A stretch of DNA of 12,929 nt from Actinomycetes bacterium (GTDB lineage Bacteria > Actinomycetota > Acidimicrobiia > Acidimicrobiales > RAAP-2): positions 1 to 12,929 of the forward strand of contig JAKAZC010000039.1 in NCBI GenBank assembly GCA_021826655.1, read 5' to 3'. The notes below the pieces were generated by a model. That model saw only the letters and a program-made list of their open reading frames with translations, did not search any database and was not told where the DNA came from. This document shows, one piece after another, positions 1-5,829 of this stretch (positions are counted from its first letter, which is position 1; each line of letters opens with the position of its first letter). Both the position numbers and the translations under genes were made by a program.

Positions 1-765
1 CCAGCCGGCCATCGAGAACGACTTGGTCAGGGTGTACAGCTCGACGCAGCAGTCCTTCGCCCCCGGGACCTGCAGGATGGACGGTGGCGTGTAGCCGTCG
101 AAGGCGATGTCGGCATAGGCGAAGTCGTGGACCAGGACGATGTCGCGCTCCTTGGCGAACTCGACGATGCGGGTCATCCATGCCAGGTCGACGCACTCGG
201 TGGTCGGGTTGTGGGGGAAGGAGAGCACCACCACCCGTGGCTTCGGCCATGCCGACTCCCAGGCCTCCATGAGGTTCTCGAAGAATGCGGCACCGCCCTC
301 GACGGTGTCGACGGTGTCGCCCAGCGGCGTGTCGAGGCGCACGTGCCGGATGTCGGCTCCGGCGAACAGCGGGGCGTAGATGTGGATCGGGTAGGACGGC
401 GACGGCACCAGGGCGGTGTCACCCGGTCCGACCAGGACCCACATCAGGTGGGAGAGGCCCTCCTTCGCACCGATGGTTGTCACCACCTCGGTGTCGGGGT
501 CGAGCTCGACGTCGAACTTGCGCAGGTAGAGGTCGCAGATGGCCTGGCGGATCTTCGGGATGCCCCGGCTCGCCGAGTACCGGTGGTTCCGTGGGTTGCG
601 GGCGGCCTCGGCGAGCTTCTCCACGGCCACGTCCGGCGACGGCAGGTCGGGATTGCCGAATCCCATGTCGATGACGTCCCTGCCGTCGTGGCGGGCAGCG
701 GCCTTCAGGTCGTTGATCGTGGCGAAGACGTACGGCGGCAGCCCGTGTATGCGGCGGAAATCCAT
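1..765 (-). CDS. alaC: AlaC-type alanine (glutamate-pyruvate) aminotransferase, C-terminus cut off by window edge
   Basis: This is a fold-type I PLP aminotransferase, expected to interconvert pyruvate plus glutamate with alanine plus 2-oxoglutarate in the cytoplasm. The 255 visible residues follow the E. coli AlaC (YfdZ) pattern closely: IHGLPPYVF near the N-terminus, MGNPD-like MGFGNPD at about 34-40, RYSASRGIPKIR at about 62-73, GAKEGLSH, PSPSYPIHIY, SFPHNPTTECV, HDFAYADIAFDGY, and TLTKSFSMAGW at the edge with the presumed PLP-binding lysine at residue 248. Full-length relatives are about 400 residues, so about 150 C-terminal residues lie outside. The ATG start at 765 fits the family N-terminus. 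It has no Shine-Dalgarno sequence, but a TAACCT hexamer lies 5 nt upstream, suggesting leaderless transcription. LL-diaminopimelate aminotransferase or another substrate is possible, because these subfamilies look alike. Confidence 0.88.
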   Translation of the reverse strand, partial: MDFRRIHGLPPYVFATINDLKAAARHDGRDVIDMGFGNPDLPSPDVAVEKLAEAARNPRNHRYSASRGIPKIRQAICDLYLRKFDVELDPDTEVVTTIGAKEGLSHLMWVLVGPGDTALVPSPSYPIHIYAPLFAGADIRHVRLDTPLGDTVDTVEGGAAFFENLMEAWESAWPKPRVVVLSFPHNPTTECVDLAWMTRIVEFAKERDIVLVHDFAYADIAFDGYTPPSILQVPGAKDCCVELYTLTKSFSMAGW

Positions 766-770
766 GCCCC

Positions 771-776
771 AGGTTA
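771..776 (-). promoter_or_regulatory. Candidate -10 element (TAACCT) of a leaderless promoter for the alaC-like gene
   Basis: Read on the minus strand, TAACCT (pattern TANNNT) ends 5 nt before the ATG at 765, which would put the transcription start at or next to the start codon. The same 9-mer CGGTAACCT stands 7 nt before the GTG of the alpha/beta hydrolase. I see no -35 box. The call is inference from position and sequence. Confidence 0.4.
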
Positions 777-843
777 CCGCCGGGCCGACGTGCCGCCGAC
801 CGCGCGCGTCGTCGCCCGGCCACGGGGAAGCGGCACCCGCTCC

Positions 844-1536
844 CTACCGGAGCGCGGAGACGGCCTCGGCCACGACCTCGAGCGACTCCGGCCAGGCACA
901 GACCGCCCACGTGGCCCCGGCGTCGGCCACCGCGCCGAGTGTGGCCACCGCCTCCCCGACCGTGTCGCCGACGGGCCCGCCCCAGGTCACCTCGACCCCC
1001 TGGGCGACCAGGTCCGCCACCGGGCCGGCGTCCACCTGCCACACGTTGACGGCGGCCCCCGTGGCACGGGCCAGCGACACCATCTCGGGTCGCCCGCCGC
1101 CCACCCACACCGGCACGCCGGCCCCGGCCACCGCCGTGGCCACCGCGGCCAGGCGCTCGCGCCGGACGCCGGCCGTCTCGAACGGGATACCGTAGGACTC
1201 GTTCTCCTCGCGGCTGAGCCGGTCGCCGGTCCCGATCCCGGCGACCAACCGGCCTCCGCTGAGCGCGTGGATGCCGCACAGCACCTCGACCAGGACCTCG
1301 TCGGGGAGCAGGCCGATCCTGGCGACCAGCGTCCCGAGGGCGATGGTCGAGGTCGACGCCACCAGTGCGCCCAGCAGGGGACCCGACGACAGCGCCGGAC
1401 GGCCGGGCTGACCCATGGGCCACAGGTGGTCGAAGCAGAAGACGCCGTCGATGCCGAGTTCCTCGGCCTGCCGGGCTGCGGTCAGTGCGGCATCGGAGTC
1501 GTCGCGGAACTGCGGGAGGGTGATGCCGACCTTCAT
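844..1536 (-). CDS. Short luciferase-like (LLM) probably F420-dependent oxidoreductase
   Basis: The protein has 230 residues in a TIM-barrel bacterial-luciferase-like fold. The start MKVGITLPQF is the first beta strand typical of F420-dependent LLM enzymes, followed by AARQAEELGIDGVFCFDHLWP (about 20-40), the TSTIALGTLVARIGLLPDE segment (about 62-80), SGGRLVAGIGTGD (93-105), which forms part of the usual cofactor region, and VPVWVGGG (141-148). Such enzymes move hydride between F420H2 (or FMNH2) and small organic substrates. The substrate cannot be told. At 230 residues it is shorter than the common 280-350, mostly through a missing central insertion and C-terminal part, but the reading frame looks intact. 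The ATG at 1536 has no visible Shine-Dalgarno sequence and follows a GC hairpin, so translation may depend on the upstream SRPBCC gene. Stop is TAG at 844. Confidence 0.82.
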   Translation of the reverse strand: MKVGITLPQFRDDSDAALTAARQAEELGIDGVFCFDHLWPMGQPGRPALSSGPLLGALVASTSTIALGTLVARIGLLPDEVLVEVLCGIHALSGGRLVAGIGTGDRLSREENESYGIPFETAGVRRERLAAVATAVAGAGVPVWVGGGRPEMVSLARATGAAVNVWQVDAGPVADLVAQGVEVTWGGPVGDTVGEAVATLGAVADAGATWAVCAWPESLEVVAEAVSALR

Positions 1537-1570
1537 ACCCGTACCACGCAGCCGGTCCGCACCACCGTGA

Positions 1571-1586
1571 GGGGGCCGACGCCCCC
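1571..1586 (-). other. GC-only hairpin in the SRPBCC-LLM intergenic gap
   Basis: The 55-bp gap between the two genes holds GGGGGC, a four-base loop and GCCCCC, a perfect 6-bp stem. It lies just after the SRPBCC stop (1592-1594) in transcript orientation. There is no T-tract, so it is not a classical intrinsic terminator. It could be an mRNA-stability or attenuation hairpin, or chance in GC-rich DNA. Confidence 0.3.
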
Positions 1587-1591
1587 GGGGG

Positions 1592-2035
1592 TCATGACGC
1601 CGACTCGACGCGCGCCTTCAGGTCCCGCAGGGCGATCGACATGATGCGGCTCTGGGCTCGCATCTTGATGAAGCCAGGCAGCGGAACCTTCATCTCCACC
1701 TCGAGGTGGTAGGTGACCTCGGTGCCACCGTCGGAGGTGGGCTCGAACACGTAACGGCCGTCGAGCTTGTTGGTGATGTCGCCTTCGGTCTGGACCCACG
1801 CGAGCACCCCGGGCGCCCCGGCGTAGTCGTAGACGAGGGTGTAGCTGGTGCTCCGGCCGAAGGCGGCGGCCCGGAAGGTGACGACACTCGGACGGCCCTC
1901 TGCATCGCGCTCGTCGATGGTCACCGACTTGATGTCGGCCGCCCACGACGGGTAGCTGGCGAGATCGGCACTGACCTCGAAGCAGCGCGCCGGACTGGCC
2001 GACACCACCATCCTCTCGGTGGCTTGTTCCGCCAC
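1592..2035 (-). CDS. SRPBCC (START/cyclase-like) domain protein
   Basis: This 147-residue protein fits the polyketide-cyclase/dehydrase SRPBCC fold, a helix-grip barrel that binds lipids or other hydrophobic ligands. Visible signs are the opening ATERMVVSASPARCFEVSADLASYPSWAADIKSV (about 5-38), a beta strand, then the conserved alpha-1 'FEV..D...YP.W...I' pattern, followed by alternating strands up to about 113 and an amphipathic C-terminal helix with ALRDLKARVES. It covers the whole of a standard single-domain family member. The GTG start is fixed by a very strong ribosome-binding site six bases upstream. It sits 45 bp after the PimB'-like glycosyltransferase gene and 55 bp before the LLM gene on the same strand, so co-transcription is likely. 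The ligand is unknown; a role in lipid or polyketide handling would suit the neighbours but is inference. Confidence 0.85.
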   Translation of the reverse strand: MAEQATERMVVSASPARCFEVSADLASYPSWAADIKSVTIDERDAEGRPSVVTFRAAAFGRSTSYTLVYDYAGAPGVLAWVQTEGDITNKLDGRYVFEPTSDGGTEVTYHLEVEMKVPLPGFIKMRAQSRIMSIALRDLKARVESAS

Positions 2036-2041
2036 GATCGG

Positions 2042-2051
2042 ACCTCCTCCT
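2042..2051 (-). promoter_or_regulatory. Strong Shine-Dalgarno site of the SRPBCC gene
   Basis: On the minus strand the sequence AGGAGGAGGT lies six bases before the GTG at 2035 and decides that start. It is the strongest ribosome-binding site in the window. Confidence 0.85.
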
Positions 2052-2080
2052 CGAATCGTCGGTTACTGCCTGGACGGGAC

Positions 2081-3223
2081 TCAGCTTCGCGTGTCGCCGA
2101 GCGACGCGGCCAGCCTAGGGGCGAGCAGGTCGTAGTCGAAGGATGCCTCGGCCCGCCGTCGTGCGGCCTCCCCCATCGCCCGTGACCGACCCCGGTCGTC
2201 GAGGAGTCCGCCGATGACCCGGGCGACGTCGCCGGCCTCGGTGGGGCGACGGACGATCATGCCGGTCGCGCCGTCCTCGACAGCCTCGCCCGCGCCGCCC
2301 GACCCGCCCGCCACCTGGGGGATCCCTGCCGCCGCCGCCTCCAGGAACACGATCCCGAACCCCTCCTGCTCGAGACCCAGCCACCGGTTGCGGCACAGCA
2401 TGGCGAACACGTCGGCCGCACCCACCAGACGGGGAAGGTCCGCGTCGGACACCCCGCCGAGCAGCCGGACCGGAGCTCCGGTCTCCGCCACCCGGCCGGC
2501 GAGGCGCTCGGCGTCCCTGCCCCGGCCGGCGATGGCGACGGTGAGGTCCGGGAACCGGGAACCCAGCAGGGCGGCCGCGTCGATGAGGACGTCCATCCCC
2601 TTGCGGGGCACCAGTCGGCTCACGCTCGCCACCAGGGGACCGTCGGCGGGCAGTCCCAGGTCGGCGCGGGACCGGGCCCGTTCCGCGGCATCGAGCGGGT
2701 GGAACCGCTCGAGGTCGACCCCGGGAGGGATCTCGACGACAGGGGGCATCCCCCGGCCACGTACCGCACGACGAGCCTCGGCGGCCGGGTAGCCCCCGGC
2801 CGAGACCACCAGGGTGGCGCCGCGCACCACGTGGGCAAGCAACGACCGGCTGAGGGGCAGACGCCCGGGGATCGCCACCTCCGCCCCGTGGAGCAGCACG
2901 GCGTAGGGCATCCCGAGACGGGGGCCCACCAGGCCGAGCGGGAAGGCGGGGTCGAGCACGACCAGATCGGCTCCGGCCCGATCGGCCGCATCCCGAATAC
3001 GCCGGACGAGCTGCGGGGTGGGCCCGAGCACCCGGGACGCCACCCGCTCGATCCGGATGCCCCGTGTCGACTGTTCGGCGTCGAAGGCGGCCGCACCCGG
3101 GTCGGAGGTGGCCGTCAGGACGGCGAAGGTGGAGGGGTCCAACCGCCGCCACAGCTCCCACAGGTAGGCCTGGATGCCGCCAACCTTGGGTGGGAAGTCG
3201 TTGGTGACCAGCAGGTGGGTCAC
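2081..3223 (-). CDS. pimB: GT4 glycosyltransferase, PimB'-like (phosphatidyl-myo-inositol mannosyltransferase type)
   Basis: This 380-residue GT-B enzyme probably transfers mannose from GDP-mannose to a phosphatidylinositol mannoside or similar lipid on the inner face of the membrane. The N-terminal TNDFPPKVGGIQAYL (7-21) is the PimB' hallmark. LLHGAEVAIPG (about 110-120) follows, then the second Rossmann domain with SRLVPRKGMDVL (202-213; Arg207/Lys208 for the nucleotide diphosphate), IAGRGRD, and EGFGIVFLEAAAAGIPQVAG with the family E-x7-E motif at Glu287/Glu295. Length agrees with PimB' enzymes (about 380). The start is GTG, overlapping the queG stop by GTGA, which implies translational coupling. 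Acceptor and sugar donor are inferred from family; another alpha-mannosyltransferase is possible, hence the symbol is tentative. Confidence 0.83.
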   Translation of the reverse strand: MTHLLVTNDFPPKVGGIQAYLWELWRRLDPSTFAVLTATSDPGAAAFDAEQSTRGIRIERVASRVLGPTPQLVRRIRDAADRAGADLVVLDPAFPLGLVGPRLGMPYAVLLHGAEVAIPGRLPLSRSLLAHVVRGATLVVSAGGYPAAEARRAVRGRGMPPVVEIPPGVDLERFHPLDAAERARSRADLGLPADGPLVASVSRLVPRKGMDVLIDAAALLGSRFPDLTVAIAGRGRDAERLAGRVAETGAPVRLLGGVSDADLPRLVGAADVFAMLCRNRWLGLEQEGFGIVFLEAAAAGIPQVAGGSGGAGEAVEDGATGMIVRRPTEAGDVARVIGGLLDDRGRSRAMGEAARRRAEASFDYDLLAPRLAASLGDTRS

Positions 3224-4362
3224 GTGACCGGCCCCGCCAGGTCGACGAGCCCGAGTCGCGCGCATGCCCAGCGGGCGTGCTCGGCCAGCAGGGCATCGTC
3301 GGATCCGGCCCAGCGGGCGAGGGCCGACGCCGTCGCCCGGTCCCGGCCGTCGCCCACGTTGCCCAGCACCACCAGGGCGTTTCGTCGGAGATAGCGGGGA
3401 TCGCGGTCGGCCAGGTACCACCGACCGTTGGTGGCGAGCAGTTCCTCGTCGTCGGCACCGAGGAGCGCCAGCAGATCGACGGTGGCGATCGGGGCGTCCT
3501 CCGACTCCGGCGAGTCCCCGGCCGGCGGTGGGTGACGGTCGGCGGCGCGGTTGACCGGGCACACCTCCTGACAGTCGTCGCAGCCATAGAGCCGCCCGCC
3601 TAGGGCCGTCCGGAACTCGACCGGGAACGTGCCCGGGGCCTGGACCAGCCAGGCCAGGCACCGCCGAGCGTCCACCACGCCGTCGGCCACCAGCGCCCCG
3701 GTCGGGCACGCCGTCATACAGCGGCGGCACGGGCCGCACCCCGCTGCGGGTTCGGTGTGCCCCACCGGCGGGGTCGGCTCGAGCGGCGCGTCGGTCACCA
3801 CGGAGCCGAGGATGAACCACGACCCGCGTCCGGGCAGGAGCAGGAGCGAATTCCGCCCGTACCATCCGAGTCCGGCCCGCTGGGCGGCCGCCCGGTCCAC
3901 CAGGGCGTTGTCGTCCACCACCACCCGCGCCCGCCACCCGTCGGCCCGCAGGCGGTCGGCGACCGGCTCGAGGGCGGCGCGCAGGGACCCGTAGTGGTCG
4001 CGGCGGGCGTACCGCGCGACCACACCCATGGGCCGCCCGGCCACCCCGACCGGGCCGACCCGGTCGCCCGGGTTCCCCCTCCGGTAGCCCCACGCCCCTA
4101 CGACCAGGGACCGGGCGCCGTCGAGCACCCGGCCCGGGTCGGTCGAACGGTCCGGATTCCGGTAGGTGAACTGCATACCGCCGTGGAGCCCGGCCCGGCG
4201 CCGGGCGTGGAGTGCGGCACGGGTCGGTGCGAACACCTCGGCCCCGCCGATGCCGACGGCGGCGAGCCCCGCGTCGGTACCCACCCGCACCAGGTCGGCG
4301 CCCAGTCGGCGCCGGTAGCCGAGCGCCACCGCCGCAGGTCGTAGCGAGACGGATGTGGCCAC
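3220..4362 (-). CDS. queG: Epoxyqueuosine reductase QueG
   Basis: QueG uses cobalamin and two [4Fe-4S] clusters to reduce epoxyqueuosine to queuosine at the wobble base of GUN-anticodon tRNAs, in the cytoplasm. Visible hallmarks are VVDDNALVDRAAAQRAGLGWYGRNSLLL (about 148-175), matching the catalytic-Asp and GLGW.GK.S segment (Asp150), the first cluster motif C209-x2-C212-x2-C215-x3-C219-P, then C235 and C261-x2-C264-x3-C268-P for the second. The C-terminal 310-370 (RYLRRNALVVLGN) is the HEAT-like tail. I chose GTG at 4362 because it gives a 380-residue protein of normal length. A longer frame reaches 4482 but would run into the upstream gene. GACGAT five bases before the GTG may be a leaderless -10. 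It lies 85 bp after the zinc-binding protein gene and overlaps the next gene by four bases. Confidence 0.93.
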   Translation of the reverse strand: MATSVSLRPAAVALGYRRRLGADLVRVGTDAGLAAVGIGGAEVFAPTRAALHARRRAGLHGGMQFTYRNPDRSTDPGRVLDGARSLVVGAWGYRRGNPGDRVGPVGVAGRPMGVVARYARRDHYGSLRAALEPVADRLRADGWRARVVVDDNALVDRAAAQRAGLGWYGRNSLLLLPGRGSWFILGSVVTDAPLEPTPPVGHTEPAAGCGPCRRCMTACPTGALVADGVVDARRCLAWLVQAPGTFPVEFRTALGGRLYGCDDCQEVCPVNRAADRHPPPAGDSPESEDAPIATVDLLALLGADDEELLATNGRWYLADRDPRYLRRNALVVLGNVGDGRDRATASALARWAGSDDALLAEHARWACARLGLVDLAGPVT

Positions 4363-4367
4363 ACCCC

Positions 4368-4373
4368 ATCGTC
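4368..4373 (-). promoter_or_regulatory. Weak candidate -10 element (GACGAT) before queG
   Basis: The minus-strand hexamer keeps the A at position 2 and T at position 6 of TANNNT and ends five bases before the chosen GTG at 4362. There is no clear Shine-Dalgarno sequence at this start. GACGAT is common in this DNA, so support is weaker than for the other leaderless candidates. Confidence 0.22.
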
Positions 4374-4447
4374 GCGCGGCCGGAGGAGCACCCCGCGCCC
4401 CCGGCAGTACCGTCACCCGAGTCGGCCGGCGCACCCGCCGGGAGCCG

Positions 4448-4777
4448 CTAGTCGCCGATGGCCCGCAGCTCGTGCCGGACACCGGGAACCAGGCCGGCGC
4501 GCTCGAGGAGACGGACGGCCCGGGCCTCGTCGGCGTCGACGACCAGGGCGTCGCCGGGTGCCCGCCCCACGACGAAACTCACCACGCAGTCGTCGCAGAT
4601 GCCTGTCCCCCGGTGGGCGCACGCCGCACAGTCGACGGTGAATGCCCTACCCTCCTGGGCCCCGGCGCCCGATCGCCCCGCCCCCCGTCCCCGGAAGGCG
4701 ACGACCACGCCGACCGGCGCGGCGCGCTCCGTCAAGGACGGGTCGGACTCGCTGGTCGCTTCGGTGCTGGCGCTCAC
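4448..4777 (-). CDS. Small four-cysteine putative zinc-binding protein of unknown function
   Basis: I do not recognise a named family. The 109-residue protein has a low-complexity, Ser/Thr/Glu- and Gly/Arg-rich N-terminus (1-44), then Cys50-x2-Cys53-x7-Cys61-x2-Cys64 within DCAACAHRGTGICDDCVVSF, which looks like a compact zinc ribbon or knuckle. The last 35 residues (VVDADEARAVRLLERAGLVPGVRH) form a predicted helix and a conserved-looking 'AGLVPGVRH' end. I have a vague memory of unnamed actinobacterial proteins with a 'C.DCVV..LL' plus 'AGLVP..R' layout, but I cannot confirm it. The GTG start is fixed by AGGAGGT six bases upstream. A longer in-frame extension to 4921 lacks such a site and looks like non-coding sequence. 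It is the first gene of the leftward block and is divergent from the response regulator, so these two may share regulatory DNA. Cys spacing could bind Zn or, less likely, Fe-S. Confidence 0.72.
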   Translation of the reverse strand: MSASTEATSESDPSLTERAAPVGVVVAFRGRGAGRSGAGAQEGRAFTVDCAACAHRGTGICDDCVVSFVVGRAPGDALVVDADEARAVRLLERAGLVPGVRHELRAIGD

Positions 4778-4783
4778 GGTGCT

Positions 4784-4790
4784 ACCTCCT
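4784..4790 (-). promoter_or_regulatory. Shine-Dalgarno site deciding the GTG start of the four-cysteine protein
   Basis: AGGAGGT on the minus strand lies six bases before the GTG at 4777. It settles the start against the longer in-frame extension. Confidence 0.85.
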
Positions 4791-4828
4791 GGATTCGGAC
4801 GCTTCGTTCCACCGCATGGTGCCCCGTG

Positions 4829-4839
4829 GGTGTGACACC
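4829..4839. repeat. Perfect 11-bp inverted repeat, possible operator
   Basis: GGTGT and ACACC flank one central base, giving a TGTGACA core of the kind bound by dimeric regulators. It lies 51-61 bases upstream of the GTG at 4777. Short palindromes occur by chance in GC-rich DNA, so this is only a candidate. Confidence 0.3.
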
Positions 4840-4993
4840 GCCACCGGACCGGGGGCCCGTGTACGGGACGGAACCGGCCACGCGGACGCTGACGGACGTC
4901 CGGGGGGCCGGAAGTCGGCACTCAAGGCTCGGCACCACAGGCCGATAGAGGGGGAAGGGCCCGCAACCGGTCGGGGTCACGGCCCAGGACGGC

Positions 4994-5007
4994 GGTGCGC
5001 ACGCACC
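4994..5007. repeat. 14-bp inverted repeat upstream of the response regulator
   Basis: GGTGCG and CGCACC are perfect 6-bp arms around a CA centre, ending 45 bases before the ATG at 5053. This could be an operator. OmpR/PhoB proteins more often bind direct repeats, so autoregulation by the adjacent protein is not implied. Confidence 0.3.
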
Positions 5008-5038
5008 AGGCCCCGGCCAGCAGCCGGTCGAGAACACC

Positions 5039-5044
5039 AAGGAG
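5039..5044 (+). promoter_or_regulatory. Ribosome-binding site of the response regulator
   Basis: AAGGAG lies eight bases before the ATG at 5053. It supports that start over the many longer frames without such a site. Confidence 0.65.
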
Positions 5045-5052
5045 CAGTCGAG

Positions 5053-5802
5053 ATGACCACGACACTGAGTCCCGATCAGGTCGCAGGAACCACGCGGGTC
5101 CTCATCATCGGGGACGACCCCGCCGTAGCGGAGGCGGTCCGGCGCGTGGTCACGCAGCAGAACGGGACCGGTGTCGTCGTCGCCGACGGGCGGAACGGAC
5201 TGCGCAATTTCTTCGAGGAACGCCCCGACCTGGTGGTGCTCGACATCGGTCACCCCGGCGTGGACGGGTGGGAGGTGTTCGAGCGCATCCGTGACCTCTC
5301 CGAGGTGCCGGTACTCGTCCTCACCGGGCCCGCCGGGCCGGAGCGAGTGGTGGGCCCCACCGGCAGTGCCGACGACTACCTGACCAAACCGTTCGGCTCC
5401 CAGGAGCTCGCCGCCCGGATCCAGGCCCTGATGCACCGGCGCAGGACGTCCGTGCCTCCCGTCGCCAACCCGGAGCCGGCCTCCTACTGCGACGGCAACC
5501 TGGAGGTCGACTGGCCGGCCCGCGAGGTCCGGGTCGACGGCGAGGTGGTGGGCCTCACCAAACTCGAGTTCCAGCTCCTCCAGACATTCGTCCGGCACCC
5601 CGGCCAGGCGCTCGCCACCCAGCAGCTGCTCGAGCAGGTCTGGAACGACCCCTTCGGAATCGGGCCCGAACGGGTCAAGTTCACCGTACTCCGGCTGCGT
5701 CGCAAGCTCGGCTGGCAGGACGAGCGCAAGGACGTGCTCGAGGCGATCCGGGGCTACGGGTACCGCTACACCCCCGTCGGCGACCGCGACCCGGTCGGCT
5801 GA
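5053..5802 (+). CDS. OmpR/PhoB-family response regulator (orphan)
   Basis: This 249-residue, two-domain transcription factor has no histidine kinase beside it. Receiver domain (about 15-128): VLIIGDDP (17-23), phospho-acceptor Asp64 in DLVVLDIGHPGVDGW, Thr91 in VPVLVLTG and Lys112 in ADDYLTKPF. The linker 129-146 leads to a trans_reg_C winged-helix domain (about 147-242) with LTKLEFQLLQTFVRHPGQALATQQLLEQVW, VKFTVLRLRRKLG (recognition helix) and IRGYGYRY. Oddities: the first residue of the usual Asp-Asp acidic pair is Gly20 (Asp21 remains), and the alpha4-beta5 stretch appears one residue shorter than standard. The key phosphorylation residues remain, so it is probably still phosphorylatable. 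It converges on the dehydrogenase with a 27-bp gap. Its targets and partner kinase are unknown. Confidence 0.92.
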   Translation: MTTTLSPDQVAGTTRVLIIGDDPAVAEAVRRVVTQQNGTGVVVADGRNGLRNFFEERPDLVVLDIGHPGVDGWEVFERIRDLSEVPVLVLTGPAGPERVVGPTGSADDYLTKPFGSQELAARIQALMHRRRTSVPPVANPEPASYCDGNLEVDWPAREVRVDGEVVGLTKLEFQLLQTFVRHPGQALATQQLLEQVWNDPFGIGPERVKFTVLRLRRKLGWQDERKDVLEAIRGYGYRYTPVGDRDPVG

Positions 5803-5829
5803 GTCCAGCCGTCGGGACGCTCCCGTTCC

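Larger units (their letters stand above)
4778..5052. promoter_or_regulatory. Divergent intergenic region between the four-cysteine gene and the response regulator
   Basis: These 275 bases are the longest gene-free stretch in the window and must carry promoters for both directions. I found no convincing -35/-10 pair. The region holds two short inverted repeats, GGTGTGACACC at 4829-4839 and GGTGCG-CA-CGCACC at 4994-5007. The first lies about 50 bp before the leftward start and the second about 45 bp before the rightward start, positions suited to operators. Their function is inference. Confidence 0.55.

Noticed and set aside
127..1644. Long plus-strand open frame opposite the LLM and aminotransferase genes
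   Set aside because: It is antisense to well-recognised genes and has an Arg/Gly/His/Pro-rich, domain-free product. This is expected of high-GC DNA.
3224..4369. Upstream extension of the glycosyltransferase frame as a fusion with a large N-terminal domain
   Set aside because: The extension lies opposite the queG reading frame on the same strand and has no domain. The GTG at 3223 in the GTGA overlap gives the normal 380-residue PimB' length.
4363..4482. Longer N-terminus for QueG starting near 4482
   Set aside because: It overlaps the end of the four-cysteine gene and adds an unstructured Arg/Pro-rich stretch. Start at 4362 gives normal length.
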